Assembly: GCF_003312875.1 (NCBI RefSeq)
Contig: NZ_CP015163.1
Span: 434,001-498,000 of the forward strand
DNA: 64,000 nt
Direction: 5' to 3'
Source: Amycolatopsis albispora
GTDB lineage: Bacteria > Actinomycetota > Actinomycetes > Mycobacteriales > Pseudonocardiaceae
The first letter of the stretch is position 1, and each line of letters begins with the position of its first letter. Positions 23,497 to 35,200 of the stretch are shown here, piece by piece. The notes under the pieces are model-generated. The model did not search any database, had not been told where the DNA came from, and worked only from the letters and a program-made list of their open reading frames with translations. Position numbers and translations under genes: made by a program.

Positions 23497-26400
23497 TCAT
23501 CGCTCTTCGGCGTCGCTCAGGCGGCTGGCGAGGGCGGCCACCGTCGGCGCCTCGAAGAGGGCACGCAGGGCGACCGTGCGCCCGACAACCTCGCTGAGCC
23601 GGGTGACGACGGTGACCGCCAGCAGCGAATGCCCGCCCAGTTCGAAGAAGTTGTCGCGCCGGCCGACCCGGGGCACGGCTAGCACCTCGGCCCAGATCGC
23701 GGCGATGCGCTCCTCCATCGGCGTGCTCGGCGACTCGTACTGGGCCGCCCCGGCCCACTCCGGCCCGTCGTACAGCTGCGGCAGCGACCGCCGGCTCAGC
23801 TTCCCGCTGGGCGTACGCGGCAGCTCGGTCACCGGCTGGTAGGCAGCCGGCACCAGGTAGTCGGGCAGGCGGTCGGCGAGGAAGGCGCGGAGCTCGGCGG
23901 CGGTCGGCGGGGCGTCCGAGTCCGGCACGACATAGGCGACCAGGCGGACGTCGCCGGCGCCGTGGCGGTGGGCGGAGACGGCGCACTCCCGCACGCCCGG
24001 GCAGCCGGTGAGGACCGCCTCGATCTCGGCGACCTCCACCCGGAACCCGCGGATCTTCACCTGGTCGTCGAAGCGGCCGATGAACTCCAGTTGGCCGACG
24101 GCGTTCCAGCGGACTCGGTCACCGGTGCGGTACATCCGGGCCCCAGTGCCGAACGGGTCGGGCAGGAACCGCTCCGCCGTCATCTCCGGGCGACCGAGGT
24201 AGCCGCGGGCCAGCGCGAGGCCGCCGACGAACAGCTCGCCGGCCACGCCGGGCGGCACCGGCCGCAGTTCGGCGTCGAGCACGTACGCTCGCACGTTGTC
24301 GAAGGGCCTGCCGATGGGTGGCAGCTCCGCCCACGTCGTCGGATCGGGGTCGAGCTGGTGGGAGGTGGCCAGGTGCACCTCGATGGGTCCGTACTGGTTG
24401 TACAGGGTGCAGGCGGGCATCTGTTCGAAGAAGGCTCGAATCGCCGGGGTGGCCTGGAGCTGCTCGCCCGCCGTGAGCACCGCACGCAGCGACCGCGGGA
24501 TCCGGCCCAGGCGCACGGCCAGCTCGGCCAGCCCGCGCAGGGCCACGAACGGCATGAATATCCGCTCGATCCGCTGCTCGGAAATCACGTCGAGCAGCCG
24601 TTCGAAGTCGTGCCGGACCTCCTCGCTGACCAGGACGAGCGTGTCGCCGACCGACAGCGTGGTCACCATCTCCTGGTAGAAGATGTCGAAGCTGAGCGCG
24701 GCCCACTGCAGCGTGCGTCCGCGTCCGCCGGGGCCCTGGCGCCGCTGCCACTGCGCCTGGTTGTGCAGGGCGCGGTGTGACATGGCCACGCCCTTGGGCG
24801 TGCCGGTGGACCCCGAGGTGTAGAGCACCCAGGCGATGTTGGCCGGGTCGGCCAGGTTGGGCGGTCCGGTCGCGTCGCACGGTGTGCCGAACACGTCGAG
24901 CGCCAGCACCCGCTCCGGCTCGGCGGCCCTGTCCGGTCCGTCCCGATCGCGGATCAGCAGTCGCAGGGCCGCGTCCTCGGCGATCAGCTGCTGGCGGGCC
25001 ATCGGGTAGGTCGGGTCGATCGGCACACAGGCTCCGCCGGCCTTGAGCACCGCCAGGTTGGCGACCACCATGTCCAAGGATCGGTGCAGCGCGATGCCGA
25101 CCCGTTCGTCGGGGCCGACGCCCAGCTCGCGCAGGTGCCGGGCCAGGGCGTTCGCTCGGTGGTCCAACTCGCGGTAGGTCAGCGCCCGGCCCTCGAACAC
25201 CACCGCGGTGGCGTCCGGCGCGGCGGTGGCCTGCCGCTCGATCACCTGGTGCAGGCAGCTGCCGTCGTCGAACCGGTTGGCGGTGTCGTTCCAGACCTCG
25301 AGGACCTCGTGCCGCTGCGCGGCGGACATCAGAGGCAGGTCGTCGATCGACACGTCGGGTGCGGCGGCGACCGCGGTGAGGAGGTTGATCAGGTAGCCGG
25401 CCAGGCGCTGCATGGTGGAGCGATCGAACAGCGCGGTCCGGTACGCCATGCCGACGTGCATGTCCCCCGCCTCGGTCTCCGAGACCGAGAGCGTGAGGTC
25501 GAACATCGCGTTCGGCTCGCCCGGCTCGATCGGCATGACGGTCAGCCCGTCGAGGAGGTCGAACGGCTCTGCCGCCAGGTAGGTGAACAGCACCTGGAAA
25601 AGCGGATGTACCGTCAGGTCCCGCTGCGGCCGGAGCTCGGCCACCAGCCGGTCGAACGGCACGTGCCGGTGCTCCAGGGCCTCGACCAGCCGAGGCCGGA
25701 GGTGGCCGAGCAGCCCGGCGAAGGTCGGCTGCCCGGCCAGGTCGGCCCGCAGCACCACCGGGTTGACGAAGTGGCCGATGTTGGCGGCGACGTCGGGGTG
25801 TGCCCGCCCGTCGACGATCATCCCGATGCTGACGTCGGTCTGCCCGCTCCACCGGTACAGCAGCGTGTGAAACGCTGCGAGCAGCACCATGAACAGCGTG
25901 GTGTCCTCGCGCCCGGCCAGTCGGCGCAGCCCGTCGGCCACCTCGGCGGGCACCGGCACCTCGACCATGCCACCGGCGAGGTCGGCGACCGCCGTCCGGG
26001 GCCGGTCCGTCGGCAGGTCGAAGACGTGCGGCGCGTCGGCCAGCCGCTCCTTCCAGTAGTCCAGGTGCCGCTTCGCCACGGCACCATCCCGGCCGTGCTG
26101 CCACAGTGCGTAGTCGGCGTACTGCATGGTCAGCTCGGGCAGCGGGGACGGGATCCCGGTCCGGTACGCCGCGTAGAGCGTGCGCAGCTCGTGGAAGAGG
26201 TGAGCGTACGAAGACCCGTCGATCACCAGGTGATAGGAGCGGAAAACCAGCACGTGCTCGGCCGGGCCGAAGCGGATCAGCTCGGTGCGGAAGTTGCGCG
26301 CCACGGAGATGTCGAACCGGTGCTCCGCGTACCTCCGCCTTCGGTCGTCCCACCACCGGTCCTGCTCGGCGACGGACAGGCCGGACACGTCCAGGAAGGT

Positions 26401-26823
26401 GAAGCGGGGGTCGCCGGCCGGCTCCACCACCTGTACCCCGATCCCGTCGCGCGCGGGGAACGCGGTCCGCAGGATCTCGTGTCGCCGCATGATCTCCGTG
26501 ATCGCCGAACGCAGGGCCGCCACGTCCAGCTCACCAGCGATGCGGTGCAGGGACGTCTGGTTGTACGCCGGCCCCAGCAGGCCCAGCTGATCGAGGAACC
26601 ACATGCCCTGCTGGTGCTCGGACAGCGGTATGCTGTCCGGCCGAGCCGCCGGCGCCGCGTCGGCGCGTATCGCGGAGATCAGCTCGTCGCGCCGCTCACG
26701 GAGCACCGCCAACCGCTCGCCGTCCAGTGCGCCGGCCGGCCGGTATCGCAGCCTGCCGTCCTGCAGCCACAGCTGGATGCCGGCCGAGCGCAGTTCCTCC
26801 AGGAGATCGGAAATCGCGAGCAC
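23497..26823 (-). CDS. NRPS docking-C-A-T module with proline-like pocket
   Basis: This 1108-residue protein begins with a TubC-like docking domain (1-50, [16 protein letters not shown]). The condensation domain (~65-490) has YHLVIDGSS, with the catalytic second His kept and the first replaced by Tyr. The A domain (~510-1010) has SGSTGTPKG and YRTGD, and the carrier site GGHSLL is near 1066. Pocket residues by eye are D-I-Q-F-L-A-Q-L-A, close to the proline pattern D-V-Q-x-I-A-H-V-V, and FDIFYQEM and FMPFVAL are hallmarks of proline-type domains. It should activate proline or, given the nearby pathway, a 4-alkylproline. There is no thioesterase, so a partner protein must follow. Confidence 0.9.
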   Translation of the reverse strand: MLAISDLLEELRSAGIQLWLQDGRLRYRPAGALDGERLAVLRERRDELISAIRADAAPAARPDSIPLSEHQQGMWFLDQLGLLGPAYNQTSLHRIAGELDVAALRSAITEIMRRHEILRTAFPARDGIGVQVVEPAGDPRFTFLDVSGLSVAEQDRWWDDRRRRYAEHRFDISVARNFRTELIRFGPAEHVLVFRSYHLVIDGSSYAHLFHELRTLYAAYRTGIPSPLPELTMQYADYALWQHGRDGAVAKRHLDYWKERLADAPHVFDLPTDRPRTAVADLAGGMVEVPVPAEVADGLRRLAGREDTTLFMVLLAAFHTLLYRWSGQTDVSIGMIVDGRAHPDVAANIGHFVNPVVLRADLAGQPTFAGLLGHLRPRLVEALEHRHVPFDRLVAELRPQRDLTVHPLFQVLFTYLAAEPFDLLDGLTVMPIEPGEPNAMFDLTLSVSETEAGDMHVGMAYRTALFDRSTMQRLAGYLINLLTAVAAAPDVSIDDLPLMSAAQRHEVLEVWNDTANRFDDGSCLHQVIERQATAAPDATAVVFEGRALTYRELDHRANALARHLRELGVGPDERVGIALHRSLDMVVANLAVLKAGGACVPIDPTYPMARQQLIAEDAALRLLIRDRDGPDRAAEPERVLALDVFGTPCDATGPPNLADPANIAWVLYTSGSTGTPKGVAMSHRALHNQAQWQRRQGPGGRGRTLQWAALSFDIFYQEMVTTLSVGDTLVLVSEEVRHDFERLLDVISEQRIERIFMPFVALRGLAELAVRLGRIPRSLRAVLTAGEQLQATPAIRAFFEQMPACTLYNQYGPIEVHLATSHQLDPDPTTWAELPPIGRPFDNVRAYVLDAELRPVPPGVAGELFVGGLALARGYLGRPEMTAERFLPDPFGTGARMYRTGDRVRWNAVGQLEFIGRFDDQVKIRGFRVEVAEIEAVLTGCPGVRECAVSAHRHGAGDVRLVAYVVPDSDAPPTAAELRAFLADRLPDYLVPAAYQPVTELPRTPSGKLSRRSLPQLYDGPEWAGAAQYESPSTPMEERIAAIWAEVLAVPRVGRRDNFFELGGHSLLAVTVVTRLSEVVGRTVALRALFEAPTVAALASRLSDAEER

Positions 26824-26860
26824 GGGCTGTCCCTTTCTCTGCGGGCGGCGCGGAGTCCGC

Positions 26861-27052
26861 TCAGCGCACGCTCAGCGGACGCAGGTCGGTCCAGTGCTGC
26901 TCGACGTAGTCCAGACACGCCTGCCGGCTGTCCTCGCCGTACACGATCCGCCAGCCGGCGGGTACCGCCCGGCGGCTCGGCCACAGCGAGTGCTGCTCCT
27001 CGTCGTTGACGAGCACCAGGAAGCGGCCCTCCGGGTCGTCGAACGGGTTCAT
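26861..27052 (-). CDS. mbtH: MbtH-like protein
   Basis: This 63-residue protein has the MbtH signature: [27 protein letters not shown] and [11 protein letters not shown]. MbtH proteins bind A domains and are needed for their solubility and activity. ATG 27052 has GAGGAGG at good spacing; a longer form from ATG 27085 would overlap the antiporter stop (ATGA). It directly precedes the docking-C-A-T gene. Confidence 0.95.
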   Translation of the reverse strand: MNPFDDPEGRFLVLVNDEEQHSLWPSRRAVPAGWRIVYGEDSRQACLDYVEQHWTDLRPLSVR

Positions 27053-27081
27053 CACATCGACCTCCTCCGCAACGGACGGAT

Positions 27082-28383
27082 TCATGGCATCGACTCCCTT
27101 TCCAGCAGTGGTGTGACTGCCCGGGACTCGTGCTTCCGTGTCGCCCGCTTCGGGTAGACGAAGGACAGCAGGAGGCCCGGCATCAACGTGGTGACCAACG
27201 CCATGACGACCATCAGCGAGTACAGCCGCTGGTCGAGCAGGCCGATCTGAAGGCCGACCGCCAGCACGATCAGCTCCGTGAGCCCGCGAGTGTTGATCAG
27301 CAGGGCGAGCCCGGCGCTGTGCCGGACGGACACCCGGCACAGCCGAGCGGCCCCGAAGACGCCGGCCATCTTGCCGCCGATGGCGACCAGCAGGATCAAC
27401 AGCAGCAGGCCCACCGCCCGCCAGTCCATCCCGGACAGGTTGACCGCGAAACCGGCGACCACGAAGAACAGGGGCAGCAACACCACTCGGTTGACGCGCT
27501 CGGTCCACGGCAGCACGGACGCGCGCAAGGTAGCCGCGCCCGTCCGGGGCATGACCGCACCGAGCAGGAAGGCACCGAAGACCTCGTGCAGCCCCATCCA
27601 CGAGGTCGCCGCGCACGACAGCACCAGGGCCGCGGCGACCGCGATCGCCAGTCCGGCATCGAGGCTCACCCTGGCCCCCCGGCTCCGTACCCGGGTCCGG
27701 GGTGGGCGCTCCGCCAGCTTGGCCAGCAGCGGTCGCACCACCCCGACGAGGATCGCCACGAAGGGCAGGACCAGCAGCACCTGCCATGGCAGCGTGCTTC
27801 CGTGGGAGAGGGCGACCAGGACCGAGAGCATCGACCAGGCGAGGACGTCACCGACCGCGGCCGTAGCGAGCGCCAACCCGCCGACGGGAGTGTCGATCAG
27901 GTCGCGGTCGGTCAGGATCCGGGCCAGGACGGGGAACGCGGTGATCGACATCGCCGTACCGACGAAGAGGCAGAAGAGAACCGCGGCCCGGCCGGACCGG
28001 TCGCCGACGATGCCGATCGCGAACAGGGTGCCGAGCACGAACGGCACGACCATCGAGCCGAGCGAAAGCGCGACGGCGAGCTGGCCCTTCCCGCGCAGGC
28101 CGCCGTCGGCCAGGTGCAGCCCCACGAAGAAGATGAAGACGCAGATCCCGACGGTGGACAGCATCTCGAGCGCCGGGCGGATGTCGGTCGGGAACAGCTC
28201 ACGGGTGATCGCGCCGTGGAACACGGTCGGACCGAGCAGGATGCCACCGACGATCTCGCCGGTCACCTCCGGCTGCCCGAACCGCCGGCACAGGAGCCCG
28301 AGTAGCCGGGCCAGCACCATGATCACGAGAATCGCGCGGACGAGCGTCGCGAGCGTACCGATGTCCACGCGTCCGGCTCCCAT
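27082..28383 (-). CDS. CPA2-family cation/proton antiporter
   Basis: This 433-residue polytopic membrane protein of the monovalent cation:proton antiporter-2 (KefB-like) family has about 12 hydrophobic segments, with [14 protein letters not shown] near the N-terminus, [12 protein letters not shown] in the middle and [14 protein letters not shown] near the end. No TrkA nucleotide-binding tail is present. Such antiporters recur in antibiotic clusters (glycopeptides, for example) and are assumed to export product or adjust ion balance, though this is rarely proven. It heads the operon with MbtH and the NRPS module. Confidence 0.9.
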   Translation of the reverse strand: MGAGRVDIGTLATLVRAILVIMVLARLLGLLCRRFGQPEVTGEIVGGILLGPTVFHGAITRELFPTDIRPALEMLSTVGICVFIFFVGLHLADGGLRGKGQLAVALSLGSMVVPFVLGTLFAIGIVGDRSGRAAVLFCLFVGTAMSITAFPVLARILTDRDLIDTPVGGLALATAAVGDVLAWSMLSVLVALSHGSTLPWQVLLVLPFVAILVGVVRPLLAKLAERPPRTRVRSRGARVSLDAGLAIAVAAALVLSCAATSWMGLHEVFGAFLLGAVMPRTGAATLRASVLPWTERVNRVVLLPLFFVVAGFAVNLSGMDWRAVGLLLLILLVAIGGKMAGVFGAARLCRVSVRHSAGLALLINTRGLTELIVLAVGLQIGLLDQRLYSLMVVMALVTTLMPGLLLSFVYPKRATRKHESRAVTPLLERESMP

Positions 28384-28518
28384 TCGCCCTCGGTTTGAGC
28401 TGGATCGTAGGCCGCGCCACCCGGGGCATCGCAGTCACGTGAACCGGCGACGGGACAGCCCCAGGCCGCCGACGGCATCCTTCCTCCGTTGGGAGGGACA
28501 CATGGTTGGGAGGCACGA

Positions 28519-30339
28519 ATGACCGGCACGGATGTGGGCCAGGGCGAGGGCTTCGTCTGGCGCGCTCGGGAGCTTGACGGGCACCTGCCGTCCGTCTCGT
28601 ACGGGGTGACGCTGGTGGGTAAGGCCACGGTCACCAACCCGTCGGGTGCGGGCCTCGCGCGTCACATCGCGGACGTGGCTGCCTACGGCGACTACGCGTT
28701 CCTCACGGTATACCGGCATCCGACGTGTGTACGGACCGGCGCCTACGTCATGAACATCAGTGAACCGAAAGCGCCCTTCGAGGTCGAGAGCGCGTTCATC
28801 GAGACCACGAATGGCAACTACGTCGGCGAGGGTCCGTGCGTGATCGAGATCGACAACGAGTACTTCAGTGGTGCGCTGTTCATCCACCCCAACGAGCACT
28901 ACATCCTGGCTGATGCGCCCGATCCGTCCGGGCCGCGCCAGCGGGGTGGCATCAACATCTGGGACGTTTCCGACCCAGAGAATGCCCAGCTCCTCGCCGC
29001 CCACGCCGGCGACTACACGGATTCGCACAACGAGCCGGCGGATCAGGCCCTGGCGGCGTACTACACCTGCGCCTGGACAGACAGCTCCACCAGCCGCACC
29101 TACGTCGGTTTCGTCACCGACAAGCCCACCACCGACATCGTGATCATGGAGATCACTGATCCCCGTAACCCGGTGATGGTCAACGCCCTTGACCTGAGGA
29201 TGGCACCGTTCCAGGTGACCGGAGACCCTTCGAGGGGCCTCATCTCGGTGTTCGGGCACGCCGTCGACGTACGCCGGGTCGGCGACCGGTACGTCATGAC
29301 CGCGACGTACTGGGACGGCGGGTACGTGCTGCTCGACGTCACCGACCCGACGCCGGGCAACGTCTCGCTGATCGCGGGGACCGAGTACGCCGAATTCGAC
29401 GAGGAGCGTGCCAAGCGCGGGCAACAGATCTGGCCGGAGGGCAACGCCAACCATTGCGACCTCTCGCCCGACGCCGAGTATCTGGTGGGCGCCGACGAGA
29501 ACATCGAAGCCTATCGCCTTTTCGGCACGATCACATCGGGCCCGCACGCCGGCACCGAGTACGTCGCGGCTTGGAGCTCGGGTTCGGCACCGGTCAATGC
29601 CGACCACCCCATCTCTGGTATGCCCACCTTTGTCGGCTCCGGCTGCCCGGGCACCGTGCCGCCCGGGCGCGGGATCGCGCTCATCGAGCGTGACGCCTCG
29701 ATCCTGACCGGCGGGTCGGCCCCGGGGTGCGCGTTCCAGGAGAAGCTGGATGCCATCACCGCGGCCGGCTACAGCGCTGGCATCATCTTCAACCACCAGG
29801 GACCGGACGCTATGCAGCAGTTCCCCACGGCGGCCAGGGGAACGATCCCGCTGATGTTCGTCAACCGCCTGACGGGTCTGCGGCTTCTCGGTGTGCCTGG
29901 CGTAACCGCGGAGACCGCCGGCACCACCCCGACACCGGCCAATCCGGTGGCCTGCGCGACCGATGTCAAGTCGGAGTTCGTGGGCTGGGGCTGCCTCCGG
30001 CTGTTCAAGACGGACATCCCTGGCAGCGCTGGCGCCGGTTCGGCCACTCAGGTTGACACGTACGCCATCCCCGAGTCACAGGACCCGAGGTACGGCACCG
30101 GCTTCGGCGACTTCTCGGCGTCGCACGTGGCGATCGACCCCGATCGCCGGCTGGTGTACGCGACCTTCTTCGCCGGTGGCCTCCGGGTGCTGAGCTACGG
30201 CAGCGACGGTCTGCGGGAGGTCGGCGCCTTCCGCGAGCCCGGCATCGACTTCTGGGGCGTCAAAATCCACAAGATCGGTGAGAAGAACTACGTCCTGGTT
30301 TCCGACCGGAACTTCGGCCTCTACATCTTCGACATCTGA
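28519..30339 (+). CDS. LVIVD-repeat beta-propeller protein with PA-like insert
   Basis: This 606-residue protein has repeated LVIVD-type propeller blades (INIWDVSDPENAQLL, IVIMEITDPRNPVMV, YVLLDVTDPTPGNV, LRVLSYGSDGLREV, and FGLYIFDI at the end). A protease-associated-like domain is inserted at about residues 365-480 (ITAAGYSAGIIFNH, IPLMFVNRLTGLRLL). No signal peptide is visible, although most relatives are secreted. Start ATG 28519 follows GGGAGG. Neither catalytic motif nor known role in NRPS biosynthesis can be assigned; binding or scaffolding is a guess. It diverges from the antiporter gene and precedes the flavoenzyme gene. Confidence 0.72.
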   Translation: MTGTDVGQGEGFVWRARELDGHLPSVSYGVTLVGKATVTNPSGAGLARHIADVAAYGDYAFLTVYRHPTCVRTGAYVMNISEPKAPFEVESAFIETTNGNYVGEGPCVIEIDNEYFSGALFIHPNEHYILADAPDPSGPRQRGGINIWDVSDPENAQLLAAHAGDYTDSHNEPADQALAAYYTCAWTDSSTSRTYVGFVTDKPTTDIVIMEITDPRNPVMVNALDLRMAPFQVTGDPSRGLISVFGHAVDVRRVGDRYVMTATYWDGGYVLLDVTDPTPGNVSLIAGTEYAEFDEERAKRGQQIWPEGNANHCDLSPDAEYLVGADENIEAYRLFGTITSGPHAGTEYVAAWSSGSAPVNADHPISGMPTFVGSGCPGTVPPGRGIALIERDASILTGGSAPGCAFQEKLDAITAAGYSAGIIFNHQGPDAMQQFPTAARGTIPLMFVNRLTGLRLLGVPGVTAETAGTTPTPANPVACATDVKSEFVGWGCLRLFKTDIPGSAGAGSATQVDTYAIPESQDPRYGTGFGDFSASHVAIDPDRRLVYATFFAGGLRVLSYGSDGLREVGAFREPGIDFWGVKIHKIGEKNYVLVSDRNFGLYIFDI

Positions 30340-30381
30340 TCACGCGCTGAGAGGCATCAGCCAAAATCTGAGGAGCCCGGG

Positions 30382-31920
30382 GTGTCCAATCCGACCATGA
30401 AGTCCGACCTCGTATTCGCCGCTGGCACCAAGAGACCGGCCAAGGCCAATGTGGTGATCATCGGCAACGGCGCGCTCGGCCTGTTTCTTGCTGACGAGTT
30501 GATCGAGCGCCAGGTCGGATCAGTGGTGGTAGTGGGTCCGAGCCATCGCGACACGGGCGCCAGCCAGGCGGCCGGTGCGATGCTCGGCTGTTTCGGTGAG
30601 ACCACGACCGAAACGCTGCGGACCGACGCCGCGCGGACGAGGTTCGAGCTCGGCCTGTCCGCCCATGACAAATGGCCCGAGACGCTGCGGCGGCTCGATG
30701 AGTTCGCGCCATCCGACCGGCCGCTGCAGACAACGACGGAATCGCACATCATCTTGAACTCCGTCGGAGCCGAATTGGACACGGTGAACTTCGCCGCGAT
30801 AATCGACGCCCTCGACCAGTACGAAAGGCCATGGAAGGAGGTCGACCCGGCCGACATTCCCGGCTACCACCCCCGGACGGAGTCGCGCGCATTGCGTGCC
30901 CTTCATCTGCCGACGGAGGGAGCCGTGGATGCTCGCGGGGTGCTGGCGTCGCTGGAACGCAGACTGCGGCATGGCGGAGCGATCCTTCTCGATCAGACAG
31001 TACGGAGGCTGGTCGGCAGCGACGAGGAGGTGACCGCGGTCGAGCTGGACGACGGCCATCTCATCGAAGCCGGCACTGTCGTCGTGGCCGCCGGCATCCA
31101 CAGTGAGTCGCTGGTGCGAACCGTGTTCGACGTGCCCGATCTGATGCCGACCTTTCCGGGGCTCGGCTTCGCGATGATCGCCAAGCGGACCGGGGGTGAA
31201 CCGTTCACCAGCGTGGTTCGGACGCCGAATCGCGGTTTCGCCTGCGGACTGCACGTGGTGCCGCAAGGCGGCGGGCTGGAGTACTACGGCGCGACCAACC
31301 GCTTGGTGCACACTGTCTCCAGTGTCACCTGGATGGCCGACGTCCGCTTCCTGGCCCAGTACTCAATGCAACAGCTCGACGAGCGGGCAGCCACCCACGA
31401 GGTCACGAAATGGTGCACCGGCAACCGCCCCGTCACGCTCGACGGATTCCCGTTGGTCGGCTGGATGCCACTCTCGGGCCTGTATCTGATGACGGGCACC
31501 TACCGTGACGGCTTCCACTGTGCGCCCCTGCTGGCCGAGCACGTCGCCAATGAACTGCAAGGAAAGTCCGGAATCATCGACTCGATTTTCCAGCCGATGC
31601 GCAAGCCAGTGGCGACCAGGACCGTCGAATGGTCGATCGATGAATATGTCACACACAGCCTTGCCGCCTGGTTCGAGACCGGCGCACAGGCCGCACCACA
31701 GATGACGACCTCGCAGCTCACCGACTACTACCGGAACTTGGCCGTGCAGACCTATGAGCAACTCGGCGTCGATTACGCCCTGGGCCCCGACATTCTCTGG
31801 TACGCACAGGGGAACCTGCATGGTGCACGTCGTGTCGCGCGCTATCTGCGCGCCTTCAAGGGCGATGGTGACGTGGCCGAACCGACTGGGGCCACCACCG
31901 GCACCGGGGGAACGCGGTAG
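30382..31920 (+). CDS. FAD-dependent amine/amino-acid oxidase-family protein
   Basis: This 512-residue protein has the FAD-binding VVIIGNGALGLFLADEL at residues ~24-40, a DAO-family body (TEGAVDARGVLASLE, VVVAAGIHSESLV) and TLDGFPLVGWMPLSGLYLMTGTYRDGFHCAPLLAEHVA near residue 370 in segments. About 100 extra C-terminal residues follow, beyond the usual glycine/sarcosine oxidase length. It ends two bases before a free carrier protein, so a carrier-bound amino acid is a likely substrate, perhaps oxidised to an imine or dehydro form. Start GTG 30382 follows GAGGAGC. Confidence 0.8.
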   Translation: MSNPTMKSDLVFAAGTKRPAKANVVIIGNGALGLFLADELIERQVGSVVVVGPSHRDTGASQAAGAMLGCFGETTTETLRTDAARTRFELGLSAHDKWPETLRRLDEFAPSDRPLQTTTESHIILNSVGAELDTVNFAAIIDALDQYERPWKEVDPADIPGYHPRTESRALRALHLPTEGAVDARGVLASLERRLRHGGAILLDQTVRRLVGSDEEVTAVELDDGHLIEAGTVVVAAGIHSESLVRTVFDVPDLMPTFPGLGFAMIAKRTGGEPFTSVVRTPNRGFACGLHVVPQGGGLEYYGATNRLVHTVSSVTWMADVRFLAQYSMQQLDERAATHEVTKWCTGNRPVTLDGFPLVGWMPLSGLYLMTGTYRDGFHCAPLLAEHVANELQGKSGIIDSIFQPMRKPVATRTVEWSIDEYVTHSLAAWFETGAQAAPQMTTSQLTDYYRNLAVQTYEQLGVDYALGPDILWYAQGNLHGARRVARYLRAFKGDGDVAEPTGATTGTGGTR

Positions 31921-31922
31921 CA

Positions 31923-32180
31923 ATGCCCGCTTATCAACCATCTGTCGCGGACACCATTCGCAGCCTCGTGACGAAGCAGCTCAACCTGAATGGGTACAGC
32001 CAGAATCTTCGCCCTGACGACAACCTCTGGCGCTTGGGCATGACCTCCTTGACCTGCCTGGGTCTGATGTTGTCCATCGAGGACACGTTCGAGATCGAGC
32101 TGCCGGAGGAGGCGCTCAAGGAGTCGACCTTCCGCAGCATCAACACGATATCCGCGGCGGTGGAGAGTTCTCGCAAATAG
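31923..32180 (+). CDS. free-standing carrier protein
   Basis: This 85-residue acidic carrier protein has the phosphopantetheine site in WRLGMTSLTCLGLML, with the attachment Ser in TSL. It is packed between the flavoenzyme (two bases upstream) and the C-A-T-esterase NRPS (20 bases downstream), so the three are probably one functional cassette. The partner A domain could be the stand-alone one at 36066-37688. Confidence 0.88.
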   Translation: MPAYQPSVADTIRSLVTKQLNLNGYSQNLRPDDNLWRLGMTSLTCLGLMLSIEDTFEIELPEEALKESTFRSINTISAAVESSRK

Positions 32181-32200
32181 GTAGGAGTGTGGGGGTAGCA

Positions 32201-35200
32201 ATGCCGACACGCGAGTCGCGCCCGAGAAACCCGCTCCCACCGTTTCGCGACGGCACGGCGAGCGAATTCCCGTTGTCGGCGGGACAGGAGCGACTGTGGT
32301 GGCTGCGCCAGCTGGACTCGTCGCACGACCAGTACCACATCAGCTGTGGCTGGCGGTTTCCGGCGGAGGCGAGCCGCGAGGCATTGCTCGCCGCCCTCGA
32401 CGCCCTGGTGCGGCGCCACGAGATCCTGCGGACGAAGTTCCTCATGTCGCCGGACGGCGCGGTGAGCCAGGAGATCGTCGACCATGTCGAGATCCCGCTC
32501 GTCTGGGCCGGCCGCGACTGGCAGGAAGCCGTCGAACAGGCCGCCGTGCGGCCCTTCGACCTGGCGCGGCCCCCGCTGTTTCGAGCGGTGGCCGCGGAGT
32601 TGGTCGACGGGCCCGGCCTGTTGGTGACGATGCACCACATCATCACCGACCGGTGGTCGATGGACGTCTTCGCCAGGGATCTGTTCGAGCTGTACGAGGC
32701 GGCCTTGAAGGCCAGGACACCGCGCCTTCCGAGGCTGGCCGTCCAGTACGGCGACTACGCCAGGTGGCAGCGCGACTTCCTGACCGACGACCTGCTCCGA
32801 TCCCAGCTGAACTACTGGACCGAGGCGCTGGCCGGCTGCGAACCGTTGGAACTGCCCCTGGATCGGCCTCGGCCCACGGCGATCGACGCGATCGGCGAGA
32901 CGGTCGTCCTCGAGCTGCCGAGGGAGGCCACGGCGGCCATGACCGCCCTGGCCTGGCGTACGCGCGCGAGCCCGGCGATGGTGGTCACTGCCGCGTTCGT
33001 CGCGACGCTCCGGGCCTTCTGCGGCCAGTCCGACGTCGTCATCGGTGCCATCGTGTCCGACCGGACACACCCGGACCTGCGAGATCTGATCGGGTTCTTC
33101 ATCAACACCATGATCCTGCGGGTCGACCTGACCACGACGGAGCTGACCTTTCGCGAGGCGATCACCCGAACCCGGGACGCCTGGATGGCCGCGGACGCGC
33201 ACCAGGACGCGCGGCTCGAGCAGATCGTGGGTGCGCTCAACGCCGGGTCGGAGGCGCACCGGAATCCGATCTTCGACGTCGTGGTGAACCACGCCGGCGA
33301 CCGGGAGGACCTGGCCGAGGATCCAGACGCGCCGATGTGGTGGGAACCCGACCTGCCGGTGACCGCCAGGTTCGACCTCTCGCTCACCACCCGGATCGTC
33401 GAGGGGCGGCTGCGGGCGACCTTCGTGTACCCGACCGCGCTGTTCAACCGGGCCACGATCGCCACCCTCGCGGACCGCTACATCCGCACGCTCGAACAGG
33501 GCGTGGCGACGCCGGACGCGCCGATGCGCGACTTCGACCTGCTCACCCGGGCCGACCGCACGCTGCTGCGGCGCGGCAACGATCGGACTCCGGCGTCCGG
33601 GACCACCGTCGTCGAACGTCTGCAGACCCGGGCCGCCCGCACGCCGGACGCGCCGGCGGTCGTCGGCCACGGCGGCCCGCTGTCCTACGGGCAGTTGAAC
33701 GAACGCGCGAACCGGCTGGCCCGACACCTGCTGACCCTGGGCGCCGGACCGGAGCAGGTGGTCGGCGTCTGCCTGGAACGCACCGTCGAACGATTCGTGG
33801 TGCTGCTCGCGCTGGCCAAATGTGGCGCAGCGTACCTACCGGTCGACCCCGACTTCCCAGCCGATCGGATCCGCCTCCTGATGTCGGATGCCGCCGCGGT
33901 CTTGATGATCGTCGGCTCACCGCTGCTGGCCCGCCTGCCCTCGATGGAGACGCCGGTTGTCACCATCGGTGACGGCAGCCCGGACCTGACCGGATACGCC
34001 ACCGGCAATCTTCCGGCTCTCCCGGCTCCGGACAGTCTGGCCTACCTGATATCGACATCCGGATCGACCGGAAACCCCAAGTCGGTGGCGATCTCACATC
34101 GAGCCCTGAGCCGACTGGTGGAAGGCGCACCGCACTATCTCGAGGTAGGCCCGGGATCGGTGTTTCTCCAGACCGGTCCGCTGACCTTCGATGTCGCCGT
34201 GCTCGAATGGGCACCGTTGGCCCACGGCGGCCGGGTGGTGATCGCCGAAACCGGGTCCCTTCTCGACGGTCTGCGGGATGTCCTGTGCGAACACCAGGTC
34301 ACCACGCTCAAGCTGGTCTCTCCGCAGCTCGACATCCTCGTCGAGCAGGATCCGCATATCCTGTCCGGGCTGCGCCAGCTCGTCGTCGGCGGCGACGTTG
34401 TCAACCCGAGGAGCTTCGCCCTGGTGGACGGACTCCTACCCGGCTGCCGGGTCGTGGCGTCGTACGGTCCGACCGAGTGCACGGTGCTGGCCACCGTGTT
34501 CGAAGGCGAGCCGTGGTCGGGCAGAGTTCCGATCGGCCGCCCCATCCCGCACACGAGTGCCTACCTCCTCGACGAGGACCTCCAGCCGGTCTCGGTCGGC
34601 ATGCGCGGCGAGATCTTCCTCGCTGGCGACGGATTGGCCAGGGGGTACCATTCCCGCCCCGGCCTGACCGCAGCGTCGTTTCTTCCCGATCCGTTCGGGC
34701 CGCCCGGGTCGCGCATGTACCGCACCGGAGACCTGGGCCGCTACCTGCCGAACGGAGCCATCGACTTCCTCGGCCGCACCGACCACCAGGTCAAGATCCG
34801 TGGTTTCCGGATCGAGACCAGCGAGGTCGAACACGCCCTGCTGCGCCATCCCGACATCACTGCGGCGGCGGTCGTCCGGGCCACCCTGGCGACCGGCCCC
34901 GCGCTGGTCGCCTACATCGTGGCGGCCAGGTCGGTGGACGTGGGGGCGCTGCGCGACATGCTCCGCGAAACACTGCCCGCGTACCTGCGCCCGGACCACT
35001 TCGTCACGATCCCCCGATTCCCCCTGACCGCGAACAACAAGCTCGACCGCGCCGCGCTGCCACCGGTCACCACCGCCACCACGCGCGCCGGAGTGGACCT
35101 GCCGCCCGCGACCGGGCTCGAAGCACGGGTCGTCGCGGCGTGGTCCGCCGCGCTCGGCAGGCCGCTGTCGGCCTCCGACGACTTCTTCGACCAGGGCGGG

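Noticed and set aside
27130..28305. Plus-strand frame rich in Gln, His and Arg opposite the antiporter
   Set aside because: It is the typical reverse-frame image of a hydrophobic membrane protein gene; no domain is present.
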